64,000 nt of DNA, taken from the NCBI RefSeq assembly GCF_000719865.1, contig NZ_JOID01000011.1:140111-204110 (forward strand). The letters are read 5' to 3'. This DNA is from Streptomyces albus subsp. albus. Lineage in GTDB: Bacteria > Actinomycetota > Actinomycetes > Streptomycetales > Streptomycetaceae. Both the position numbers and the translations under genes were made by a program. The notes under the pieces were generated by a model. The model did not search any database and was not told where the DNA came from. It worked only from the letters and a program-made list of their open reading frames with translations. This document shows positions 50,740-58,532 of this stretch, piece by piece; positions within the stretch are counted from its first letter, which is position 1, and each line of letters starts with the position of its first letter.

Positions 50740-52433
50740 GACAGGTCCTCCGCGGAGGCGCGGGCCGCCCAGGTGGCGAACCGCTCGCCGTCCTCGCGCT
50801 GCTTCTCGAAGCGGCGCAGCACCCGCTCGACGTAGTCGGGCAGTTCGGCGGAGGTGACCTTGAGGCCGCGGACCTTGCGGCCGAAGGCGGCGTCGAAGCC
50901 GAGGGAGCCGCCCAGGTGCACCTGGTAGCCCTCGACCTGGTTGCCGTCGGCGTCCAGCATCAGCTGGCCCTTGAGGCCGATGTCGGCGGTCTGGATGCGG
51001 GCGCAGGCGTTGGGGCAGCCGTTGATGTTGATGGTCACCGGCTCCTCGAAGTCCGGCATCCGGGCCTCGAGTTCCTCGATGAGGGAGATGCCGCGCGCCT
51101 TGGTCTCGACGATGGCGAGCTTGCAGAACTCGATGCCGGTGCAGGCGATGACGCCGCGCCGGAACGGCGAGGGGCTGACCTGGAAGCCGAGTTCCTCCAG
51201 GCCGGTGACGAGGGAGTCGATCCGGTCCTTCGCCACATCGAGGATGATCATCTTCTGCTCGACGGTGGTGTTGAGCCGGTCCGAGCCGTGGGCGGCCGCC
51301 AGGTCGGCGAGCTTGGCCAGCGTGGCGCCGTCGACGCGGCCGACGCGCGGGGCGAAGCCCACGTAGTAGCGGCCGTCGTGCTGCGGGTGGACGCCCACGT
51401 GGTCACGCCACTGCGTGGAGGGCTCCGGCGGGGCGGGGCCGTCCGTCAGCTTCCGCTGGAGGTACTCGTCCTCCAGCACCTGCCGGAACTTCTCGGTGCC
51501 CCAGTCGGCGACGAGGAACTTCAGCCGGGCGCGGTTGCGGAGGCGGCGGTAGCCGTAGTCGCGGAAGATGCCGGTGACGCCGGCCCACACGTCCGGGACG
51601 TCCTCCAGCGGCACCCAGGCGCCGAGGCGCTGGGCGAGTTTGGGGTTGGTGGAGAGCCCGCCGCCGACCCAGAGGTCGAAGCCGGGTCCGTGCTCGGGGT
51701 GCTCGACGCCGACGAAGGCGATGTCGTTGATCTCGTGGACGACGTCCTGGACGGGGGAGCCGGAGACCGCGGTCTTGAACTTGCGCGGCAGGTTGGAGAA
51801 CTCCTTGCTGCCGATGTAGCGGCGGTGGATCTCCTCGACGGCCGGGGAGCCGTCGATGATCTCGTCGGCGGCGATGCCGGCCACCGGGGAGCCGATGATC
51901 ACGCGGGGGCAGTCGCCGCAGGCCTCGGTGGTCGACAGCCCGACGGCCTCCAGCTTCTCCCAGATGGCGGGGACGTCCTCGATGCGGACCCAGTGCAGCT
52001 GGATGTTCTGCCGGTCGGTGATGTCGGCGGTGCCGCGGGCGTAGCTCTCCGACACCTCGCCGATGGCGCGGAGCTGAGCGGTGGTCAGCCGTCCGCCGTC
52101 GACGCGGACCCGCAGCATGAAGTACTGGTCCTCCAGCTCCTCGGGCTCCAGGACGGCGGTCTTGCCGCCGTCGATCCCGGGGCGGCGCTGGGTGTAGAGG
52201 CCCCACCAGCGCATCCGGCCGCGCAGGTCCGTGGGGTCGATGGAGTCGAAACCGGCCTTGGCGTAGATCGTCTCAATGCGTGTCCGCACATTGAGACCGT
52301 CGTCGTCCTTCTTGAACTGCTCGTTGCCGTTGAGCGGGGTGTGGTGCCCGACGCCCCACTGGCCCTCGCCGCGGTGGCGGCCGGCCTTCCGGCGGGTGGT
52401 GGCGGTGCTGGCGCGTTCTGAGGTGGCGGCCAT
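50736..52433 (-). CDS. cysI: Sulfite reductase (siroheme/4Fe-4S, nitrite/sulfite reductase family)
   Basis: 565 residues, two ferredoxin-like NIR_SIR repeats. The Fe-S/siroheme cysteines are C431, C437 (CTGIEFC) and C473, C477 (CPNAC). The single-subunit ferredoxin-dependent type with EQ..GVG.HTPL N-terminus is typical of actinobacteria. It reduces sulfite to sulfide. I chose ATG 52433 (GAGAAGG upstream); a GTG at 52556 would add 41 residues. A Tyr-Cys crosslink pair is not identifiable by eye. It is the first structural gene after the leader peptide. Confidence 0.93.
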   Translation of the reverse strand: MAATSERASTATTRRKAGRHRGEGQWGVGHHTPLNGNEQFKKDDDGLNVRTRIETIYAKAGFDSIDPTDLRGRMRWWGLYTQRRPGIDGGKTAVLEPEELEDQYFMLRVRVDGGRLTTAQLRAIGEVSESYARGTADITDRQNIQLHWVRIEDVPAIWEKLEAVGLSTTEACGDCPRVIIGSPVAGIAADEIIDGSPAVEEIHRRYIGSKEFSNLPRKFKTAVSGSPVQDVVHEINDIAFVGVEHPEHGPGFDLWVGGGLSTNPKLAQRLGAWVPLEDVPDVWAGVTGIFRDYGYRRLRNRARLKFLVADWGTEKFRQVLEDEYLQRKLTDGPAPPEPSTQWRDHVGVHPQHDGRYYVGFAPRVGRVDGATLAKLADLAAAHGSDRLNTTVEQKMIILDVAKDRIDSLVTGLEELGFQVSPSPFRRGVIACTGIEFCKLAIVETKARGISLIEELEARMPDFEEPVTININGCPNACARIQTADIGLKGQLMLDADGNQVEGYQVHLGGSLGFDAAFGRKVRGLKVTSAELPDYVERVLRRFEKQREDGERFATWAARASAEDLS

Positions 52434-52654
52434 GGCGGTGGTGTCCTTCTCGGGCTGCTCAGGAGGAGACAAGGGGGACATGCCTCCCGCCGGTCGGGCT
52501 GGGGGCGAAACGTCAACGGGCGCACCCCTGTTGACCTGCGGTGCGGCAGGATTCACCCGCTCGGCGCGGCGGAGCCGGCGGAGCTGCGGTGGTCAGGGGT
52601 GCTCGCTCGTCCGCGAGAGCGGGGACGGCGGGAAGCGCGGTGGTGCTGGGACTG

Positions 52655-52738
52655 TCAGCCCGCCGGACAGATGGCGCTGGACATGCGGCAGAGATCGACG
52701 TGGCGCCGACTCACCAAGGCAATTCCAGCTTCAGACAT
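52655..52738 (-). CDS. Cysteine-containing leader peptide of the cys operon
   Basis: 27 residues: MSEAGIALVSRRHVDLCRMS then SAICPAG. It belongs to the actinobacterial leader peptides with an R-R-H-V-D-L core that precede sulfur genes. Two Cys codons (TGC and TGT, residues 17 and 24) could let ribosome stalling report cysteine supply. It lies 222 nt before the cysI ATG. GC-rich arms (for example CTCGC/GCGAG at 52602-52617) lie in between for attenuation. Confidence 0.75.
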   Translation of the reverse strand: MSEAGIALVSRRHVDLCRMSSAICPAG

Positions 52739-53096
52739 GCCGAGAGCGTGCCACGGCTCTCTCGGGGCAGTCCATTGTTGTCCGTCAGTTGGACAGCATT
52801 GTTCCGCATCGTGGACGTGTGTGGCCGGGGTCACAGCCTGGAGGGCGGTCCGGCTGTCCGGATGCCATCGGTCGCGGCCGGATCCGGGCGTGGGGGACGC
52901 TTCCGGGCCGCCTTACCGGTGAGCGGTGCGGCCCCGTCGGGCGGCCCGGGTCGGCCTGTGCGGCCGGGGCGGCCCGGTCGGCCCGGGCGTTTCGGGCGGC
53001 CGCGGGAGCCCAACCGCTTCCGGGCGGCGGCCCGTTCGTCCGTGCCCCGGTGTCCGGGCGGCCGGTCGGCACCGGTCGGCAGGGTCGGCAGTCGGC
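52739..53096. other. Upstream region of the cys operon
   Basis: No further gene. A hairpin GAGAGC/GCTCTC lies at 52743-52762 just before the leader start. TGTCC-N7-GGACA lies at 52779-52795, with CATTGTTGTCC and CATTGTTCC direct repeats beside it. Right of 52860 the DNA is repetitive CGGCCCG-type sequence without a coding frame. Confidence 0.5.
52779..52795 (-). promoter_or_regulatory. Inverted repeat upstream of the cys leader, candidate operator
   Basis: TGTCC-GTCAGTT-GGACA, 5-bp perfect arms, about 40 nt upstream of the leader ATG in a locally AT-richer patch (52773-52804). I cannot name the regulator. Confidence 0.4.
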
Positions 53097-53672
53097 TCAG
53101 AAAGCCCCGGGCCACGGGCCGGGAGGCGGCGTGGCGGGCTCCTCCTCGGTGCGCGTGTCGTACAGCCGGAAGCCGCGCCGCCGGTAGTTGTCCAGCGCGT
53201 ACGGACCGTCCTTGCTGCAGGTGTGCACCCACACCCGCCGCGTCGGCGCCCGCCCCGGCCACCGGTCGGCGAGGTCCCAGGCGCGCGCCGTGCCGAGGCT
53301 CAGCAGCTGCCCGCCGATGCGGCGGCCGCGGAAGGACGGGATCAGGCCGAAATAGACGATCTCCACCACCCCGTCGTCCTGCGCCTCCAGCTCGATGTAC
53401 CCGGCCGGGGTGCCCCGGTCGTACGCCACCCAGGTCTCGACGCCGGGCCGGCCGAGGAACTCCTGCCAGCGGGCGTACGACCAGCCGAGCCGGTCCGTCC
53501 ACGTCACGTCGCCGCCCACCGCCGTGTAGAGGAAGCGGCTGAACTCGGGGGAAGGGACCTCCGCCCGCTCGACGCGCGGCACCCGCCCGTCCGCCGGCGC
53601 CGCGGCGGGCACCAGATCGGCGGCCGAGGTCTGCTCCAGGTACCAGGTGGTCACGGTGACGCTGCTGCTCAT
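53097..53672 (-). CDS. GNAT family N-acetyltransferase
   Basis: 191 residues. The acetyl-CoA-binding region is IVYFGLIPSFRGRRIGGQLLSLGTARAWDL (about 112-141), with the loop F-R-G-R-R-I-G. WVHTCSKDGPYALDNYRRRGFRLYDT follows. The N-terminal WTDRLGWSYARWQEFLGRPGVETWVAYDRGTPAGYIEL is typical of a small actinobacterial subfamily. The start ATG at 53672 begins MSSSVTVTTWYLEQ. The substrate is unknown; not obviously part of the cys operon. Confidence 0.88.
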   Translation of the reverse strand: MSSSVTVTTWYLEQTSAADLVPAAAPADGRVPRVERAEVPSPEFSRFLYTAVGGDVTWTDRLGWSYARWQEFLGRPGVETWVAYDRGTPAGYIELEAQDDGVVEIVYFGLIPSFRGRRIGGQLLSLGTARAWDLADRWPGRAPTRRVWVHTCSKDGPYALDNYRRRGFRLYDTRTEEEPATPPPGPWPGAF

Positions 53673-54003
53673 GGCGCCATCCCATCACGCCGCCGCCGCA
53701 CGGCCCGGCCCGGGCCCGGCTCTGCCCCTGCGGGCCCGTCCCGCCCCGTTCCGGGTCCGGTCACGGGGCCCGGTCCTGCGTCCCGTCCCGGCCAGTCCTG
53801 TCCCGGGCCGGCTTGTCCGCCTTTTCGTACCGGCTTTCTGGCCCCGGCCCGTTCGGGTCCCGTACCGACCTGCCCCGGCCCATCCCAGCGTGTCCCTGGC
53901 CTGGCCTGGCCTGGCCCGGCCGGGCCGTCCAGTCCTGGCCCGCCCTGGCCCATCCCCTCCGGGCCCGGTCCGGGGCCGGTAACGCCCGGGCCCCCGGGCG
54001 CGC
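53673..54003. other. 331-bp spacer with CCTGG repeats and palindromes
   Basis: CCTGG is repeated four times at 53895-53914, followed by the palindrome GGCCCGGCCGGGCC (about 53913-53926). A minus frame reads Gly-Pro-rich but has no start context. The sortase terminator is at the right end. Confidence 0.5.
53983..54000 (-). terminator. Hairpin directly after the sortase gene
   Basis: CGCCCGGG-CC-CCCGGGCG, 3 nt past the sortase stop. The loop would open to 4 nt in practice. Confidence 0.55.
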
Positions 54004-54753
54004 TCACCGCACCGCGGTCATCCGGGCGTAGACGACGACGTTGCCCGCGTAGCCGTTCTTCTCGTCGTAGCCGCCGCCGCAGGTCAGGACCCGCAGTTCC
54101 GCGTGGCCCGTGCCGTCGTACACCCGCTCGGCCGGGAAGGGGTCCTTGGCCACGACCTCGACGCGGTAGACCTCGAACACGGCGGTGCGGCCGTCCGCCC
54201 TGCGGACCTCGACGTCCATGCCGGGCCGTACCGCCCCGAGCGGGTAGAAGACGGCCGGCCCGGAAGCGTTGTCGACGTGCCCCACCAGAACCGACGTGCC
54301 GCGCTCACCGGGGGTCACCGCGCCCGCGAACCAGCCGGCGAGGTTCCGCTCCCGGGCGGGCGGCGCCTCGATCCAGCCGTCCCCGTCCGTGGTGACGGAC
54401 GTCAGGGGCGCGTCGACGCGGACGGCGGGGATGCGCACCCGCCGCGGCTCGGAGCCCGGCAGCGGCTCGGCGGCTCGCGCGGACGGCGAACTCCGCGTAT
54501 CCATACGGGCGTTCGCGGGCTGCGGCGGACCGCCGGAACCATCCGTCCCCTGGTACAGCAGCGTGAGCCCGACCAGGAGCAGCAGCGCGAGCAGCCCCCA
54601 GACACCGCCCCCGGACGGCCGTCCCCGGACACCGCCCCCGGGCCGCCGTGCCCAACCCCCCGTTCCGGGCCGCCGTCCCCGCACGCCGGCCCCGGGCCGC
54701 GCGCGGCGGGTGCCGCCGCCCGGGCCCGGCTCCTCGCCGCAGCCGCCGTCCAT
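54004..54753 (-). CDS. Class F sortase
   Basis: 249 residues. A Gly/Arg/Pro-rich cytoplasmic start is followed by one TM helix (GLLALLLLVGLTLLYQG, about 53-69) and the sortase barrel. The catalytic His is in VLVGHVDNASGP, C225 is in RVLTCGGGYDEKNGYAGNV and the Arg is in VYARM. Sortases cleave LPxTG-like signals and attach proteins to the wall or each other. No LPxTG protein is encoded in this window, so its substrate lies elsewhere. A terminator follows directly. Confidence 0.9.
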   Translation of the reverse strand: MDGGCGEEPGPGGGTRRARPGAGVRGRRPGTGGWARRPGGGVRGRPSGGGVWGLLALLLLVGLTLLYQGTDGSGGPPQPANARMDTRSSPSARAAEPLPGSEPRRVRIPAVRVDAPLTSVTTDGDGWIEAPPARERNLAGWFAGAVTPGERGTSVLVGHVDNASGPAVFYPLGAVRPGMDVEVRRADGRTAVFEVYRVEVVAKDPFPAERVYDGTGHAELRVLTCGGGYDEKNGYAGNVVVYARMTAVR

Positions 54754-54915
54754 CGCTCTCCCCTCGGGGCGCGGTGCCCTGTCGCCGCGCCGGGCCGGCC
54801 CCGCATCGCACGCTAGAGGCGCGGGACGGGCCCGGCGACAAGGGTGGCCCGAACGGGTGCGCGGGCCGCCCGCCCGGCGCCTCGACCCCCGCAGCGGTGG
54901 CCGGGAGGACGGCGG

Positions 54916-56223
54916 CTACCGCCCGTCCCGCGCCCGCCGGGCCGCGACGACCAGCGGCGCCGTGGAGCGCGGCAGCAGGTCGCCGGGGTGTTCCGGCGCG
55001 AGCAGCCGCACGTCCACACCGTCCGCGAAGCGGTACGGGCGGTGGTCCAGGATCCCGGCGAGAGTCCTCCGCAGCCGGGACATCTCCGCCCGGACCGTCA
55101 CCGTCCGGGACGGGTCCCCGAACAGGTCCGCGGCGAGCTCCGCCGCGGACCTCCCGGCGGGGCGGCGGGCCAGCGCGTACAGCATCTCCGCGTGGCGCGG
55201 GCTCAGCGGCTGCGTCCAGTCGCCCGTTCCGCCGGTGACCGTCACGGTGGGGCGGCCCGGCCGCCGCAGGTCCAGCGCCACCCCCGTGACCGGCGGGGTC
55301 CCGCCGGCCCCGGACGGGGACTCCGGGTCCAGCCGGATCAGCCAGCCGTCCGGCAGCGGCTCCACGGAGCACGGGCCCAGGGCGGGAAGCCGGCGGCTGC
55401 CCGCGCCGAAGTTCTCCGGCAGCGCCAGCCGCCCCGGCGGCGGCATACCGGTGACCGCGGCCGTCCAGCCGGCCCGGTCGATCGCCAGGGCCCGGGCGCC
55501 GCCCAGCCGGCACAGCATGGGCGCCGCGACGGCCCGCAGCCGTTCGATCGCCTCCAGGTGCCGCTCCCGCAGCGCGCTCTCCCCGAGCCGGGCCACGGAG
55601 GCGACGAGCCGGGCGGTCGCCGGGTGCACGGTGGCGGCGGGGCCGCTGACGTCGACCACGCCCAGCAGCCGCCCGTCCCGCGGGTCGTGCAGCGGGGCGG
55701 CGGCGCAGGTCCAGGCGTGGTGGCTGCGCACGAAGTGCTCCGCGGAGTGCACGCGCACCGGCCGGCCGGTGACCAGGGTGGTGCCGATGCCGTTCGTGCC
55801 GACCGACTCCTCGGCCCAGCTGGAACCCGGCCGCAGACCGATACGGTCCGCCTCCAGCCGCACCCGGGTGTTGCCGTCCCGCCACAGCACCCGGCCGTCC
55901 GCGTCGGTGACCACCATGATGTGCTCCGCCGCGTCGGCGACGGACACCAGTCCCTCGCGGAGCGTCGGCAGCACGGCGGCGAGCGGGGTGGTGCGGCGGC
56001 GGTGCTCCAGTTCGTCGAGCGGCAGCAGCCGGGCGGGGGCGCCGCGGTCCGGGTCCAGCCCGAGCCGTAACACCCGCATCCAGGACTCGCCGATCAGTGG
56101 GTGGGCGGCGGGCGGCGGCCGCAGACCGGACAGGGCGGTCTCGCGGAGACCGCTGAGCACCCGGGCGGCCTCGCGCGGACTTCGGGGGGTGGCCGGGGCC
56201 GGCTTCTGCGGTGTGTGGTTCAT
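54916..56223 (-). CDS. GAF-domain transcriptional regulator (AcoR-like sensor, winged-helix C-terminus)
   Basis: 435 residues. The GAF region is at about 90-215: IMVVTDADGRVLWRDGN, GLRPGSSWAEESVGTNGIGTTLVTGRPVRVHSAEHFVRSHHAWTCAAAPLHDPRDGRLLGVVDVSG. This matches the sensor of AcoR/DhaR-type activators. The usual AAA+ domain is missing. The C-terminus (about 340-410, SPRHAEMLYALARRPAGRSAAELAADLFGDPSRTVTVRAEMSRLRRTLAG) looks like a winged helix. Such regulators often sit beside alcohol or aldehyde dehydrogenases; none is here. The ATG at 56223 is chosen as the start. Confidence 0.82.
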   Translation of the reverse strand: MNHTPQKPAPATPRSPREAARVLSGLRETALSGLRPPPAAHPLIGESWMRVLRLGLDPDRGAPARLLPLDELEHRRRTTPLAAVLPTLREGLVSVADAAEHIMVVTDADGRVLWRDGNTRVRLEADRIGLRPGSSWAEESVGTNGIGTTLVTGRPVRVHSAEHFVRSHHAWTCAAAPLHDPRDGRLLGVVDVSGPAATVHPATARLVASVARLGESALRERHLEAIERLRAVAAPMLCRLGGARALAIDRAGWTAAVTGMPPPGRLALPENFGAGSRRLPALGPCSVEPLPDGWLIRLDPESPSGAGGTPPVTGVALDLRRPGRPTVTVTGGTGDWTQPLSPRHAEMLYALARRPAGRSAAELAADLFGDPSRTVTVRAEMSRLRRTLAGILDHRPYRFADGVDVRLLAPEHPGDLLPRSTAPLVVAARRARDGR

Positions 56224-56858
56224 GGCGCGGTCTCCGTCACGGAGGGGGCCGGTGGCGGCGGTGGCACCGGCGGAAGGGCGGCTCCCCCTTATGGTGCCGT
56301 CCAACCGGCCTGTCCAGCACATCACTTGACGCGAATGCTGTGAACCGCCGCAACCTCTGCAACCTTTGTATCCGTCCGGGCGGCGGAGCACAGTGGGGCG
56401 ACGCCGGACGACGCTCACTGGGGTGCAGCGGAGGCGGCGTTCCCGCGGCGGGGGTGGTGCCGTGACGGCGCAGCACCACCCACCGCTCCACGCTCCGGGC
56501 CGAGCCCTCCCCGGCGGGCCCGGAGCGGGGCGGGGCCGGCGGTCCCGCTCCCCGAGAGCCGGAACCCGGGTCCGCATCCGAGCACGATCCCCGAGCCGGG
56601 CCCGGGGCCGGTTTCCGGGCGGGACCCCGGGCGGAACTCCGGGCGGGATCCCGGGGCCGCAGCCCGTTCCCCGACGCCCCGGCCCGCCCGGCGCGTCACA
56701 CCGGCTCCCCGGACACGGGCTTTCCGAAGGGCCGCCCGACCGCGCGGGCCTGCTCCGGGCACGTCACGGCTCCGGCGCGGTTCGGCTTCCGCCGGGAACG
56801 GGAAGCGTCCGGCCCCGGGCCGGGACCCCTGCTCCGGACCCGCCGCCTCCACCGGCGC
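56224..56858. other. 635-bp spacer upstream of the GAF regulator
   Basis: No gene. Three 9-bp direct repeats (minus strand GGTTGCAGA, GGTTGCGGC, GGTTCACAG) lie near 56340-56366, 117-143 bp upstream of the GAF start. Further right there are GGGCGGGATCCCGGGG-like repeats (about 56615-56660) and GC-rich noise. Both flanking genes are on the minus strand, so this holds the AidB terminator and the GAF promoter. Confidence 0.5.
56340..56366 (-). promoter_or_regulatory. Three 9-bp direct repeats upstream of the GAF regulator
   Basis: GGTT occurs at exact 9-bp intervals, twice as GGTTGC. They lie in the only AT-richer patch of the spacer. They could be an activator site, for example for the GAF regulator itself. 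Confidence 0.35.
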
Positions 56859-58496
56859 TCAGACCCGGGCCCGGGCCCGTTCCACCACCGACGCCAGATC
56901 CAGGGTGTGCGGCAGGGTGCCGAACGCGCCGCCCCAGTCGCCGCCCAGCCGCGAGGCGCAGAAGGCGTCGGCGGTCGCTGGCGGCGCGTGGCGGACCAGC
57001 AGCGAGCCCTGCAGCACCAGCGCCATCCGCTCCACCAGCCGCCGCGCCCGGCCCTCGATGCCCTCCAGGTCGGCCAGTTCCGACAGCAGGTCCTTGATGG
57101 CGCCGTCCAGCCGGTGGTCCGCGCCGCGGGCCAGGCCGACCTCCGTGAGGAAGGCGTTGAGTGCCTCCGGCTCGCGCCGCAGGGCGCGCAGCACGTCGAG
57201 CGCCTGGACGTTGCCGGAGCCCTCCCACACCGAGTTGACCGGCGCCTCGCGCAGCAGCCGCGGCATGCCGGACTCCTCCACGTAGCCGTTGCCGCCCAGG
57301 CACTCCAGCGCCTCCGCGGCGAGCACCGTGGCCCGCTTCGTCACCCAGTACTTGGCGGCCGGGACCGCGAGGCGCAGCAGCAGCCGGTCCCGTTCGTCCC
57401 GCGAGTCCATGGCGGCCGCCAGCCGCAGCCCCAGGGTCGTCGCCGCCTCGGACTCCAGCGCCATGTCGGCGAGCACGTTGCGCATCAGCGGCTTGTCGAT
57501 CAGCAGACCGCCGAAAGCGCTGCGGTGCGCGGCGTGGTGCACGGCCTGGGCGACGGCCTGGCGCATCAGCGCCGCCGAACCGAGAACGCAGTCCACCCGC
57601 GTCGCCGCGACCATCCCGATGATCGTCGACACCCCGCGCCCCTCCTCGCCGACCCGGCGCGCCCAGGTGGTGCCGTCGAACTCGACCTCCGAGGAGGCGT
57701 TGGAGTGGTTGCCGAGCTTGTCCTTGAGCCGCTGCAGGCGGAAGGTGTTGCGGCTGCCGTCGGGCAGCACCCGGGGCAGCAGGAAGCAGGTGACGCCGCC
57801 GGGCGCCTGCGCCAGCACCAGGAAGGCGTCCGACATCGGGGCCGAGCAGAACCACTTGTGCCCGGTGAGGGCGTACGCCCCCTCCTCGGCGAGCGGCTCC
57901 GCGGCCGTCGTGTTGGCGCGGACGTCCGAACCGCCCTGCTTCTCCGTCATCCCCATGCCGAACAGCGCACCCGGCTTGCCGCCCTGGGGCAGCAGCTCCG
58001 GCTCGTACGCGTCCGAGGTCAGCCGGGGCTCCCACTCCGCCGCGAGCTCCGGGTCGGTGCGCAGCGCCGGCACGGCGGCGTGCGTCATCGACACCGGGCA
58101 GCCGTGCCCGGCGTCCACCTGCGACCACAGCATGAACCCCGCGGCCCGCCGCAGATGGCCGTCGGGGCGGACCCAGGCGGCCGTGAGCCCGGCCGAGACG
58201 GCGTGGCCCAGCAGCCGGTGGTAGGCGGGGTGGAACTCGACCTCGTCCAGCCGGTTGCCGTACCGGTCGTGGGTGCGCAGCACCGGGCGGTGCTCGTTGG
58301 CCTGCTCCCCCCACCGCTGCGCCTGGGAGGAGCCGGCGGCCCGGCCCAGCTCGCCGAGCTCGGTGCGGATCTCCTCCAGCCGCTCCGGCGCCGCGTACCG
58401 GGCGACGCCCTCCGTGAGCACCGCGTCCGCGGCGAAGACGTCATAGCCGACCAGCGGCGGAGCCTGGTTGGTCACGGTGTGTGTGGTGGCTGCCAT
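56859..58496 (-). CDS. Acyl-CoA dehydrogenase family protein, AidB type
   Basis: 545 residues, the length of AidB rather than the 380-residue classical enzymes. N-terminal helical domain, middle beta domain (GALFGMGMTEKQGGSDVRANTT near 175-196; HKWFCSAPMSDAFLVLAQ) and C-terminal helical domain with LECLGGNGYVEESGMPRLLREAPVNSVWEGSGNVQALDVLRAL (about 395-440; E and G residues of the active site). AidB binds FAD and DNA and is linked to alkylation defence; an isovaleryl-CoA-type activity is also reported for relatives. The ATG at 58496 lies 7 nt after a TAACGT box, so it may be leaderless. Confidence 0.88.
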   Translation of the reverse strand: MAATTHTVTNQAPPLVGYDVFAADAVLTEGVARYAAPERLEEIRTELGELGRAAGSSQAQRWGEQANEHRPVLRTHDRYGNRLDEVEFHPAYHRLLGHAVSAGLTAAWVRPDGHLRRAAGFMLWSQVDAGHGCPVSMTHAAVPALRTDPELAAEWEPRLTSDAYEPELLPQGGKPGALFGMGMTEKQGGSDVRANTTAAEPLAEEGAYALTGHKWFCSAPMSDAFLVLAQAPGGVTCFLLPRVLPDGSRNTFRLQRLKDKLGNHSNASSEVEFDGTTWARRVGEEGRGVSTIIGMVAATRVDCVLGSAALMRQAVAQAVHHAAHRSAFGGLLIDKPLMRNVLADMALESEAATTLGLRLAAAMDSRDERDRLLLRLAVPAAKYWVTKRATVLAAEALECLGGNGYVEESGMPRLLREAPVNSVWEGSGNVQALDVLRALRREPEALNAFLTEVGLARGADHRLDGAIKDLLSELADLEGIEGRARRLVERMALVLQGSLLVRHAPPATADAFCASRLGGDWGGAFGTLPHTLDLASVVERARARV

Positions 58497-58502
58497 GCCG
58501 GA

Positions 58503-58532
58503 TACGTTAAGCGCGTGCAAGCAGCCGAGTCA
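58503..58532. promoter_or_regulatory. Overlapping symmetric -10 elements driving AidB-type and BrkB genes
   Basis: ATACGTTAA at 58502-58510 reads TACGTT on plus (58503-58508), 6 nt before the GTG at 58515. On minus it reads TAACGT (58509-58504), 7 nt before the ATG at 58496. A minus -35 TGACTC (58532-58527) is 17 bp upstream of that box. The intergenic gap is only 18 bp, so both mRNAs would be leaderless. Confidence 0.5.

Noticed and set aside
52831..53688. Long frames antisense or out of phase to the GNAT gene
   Set aside because: The GNAT frame has the clear acetyl-CoA motif; the others are composition shadows.
53669..54007. Collagen-like Gly-Pro-rich frame on the minus strand
   Set aside because: It is produced by CCTGG/GGCC repeats in the spacer and covers the sortase terminator; no ribosome site.
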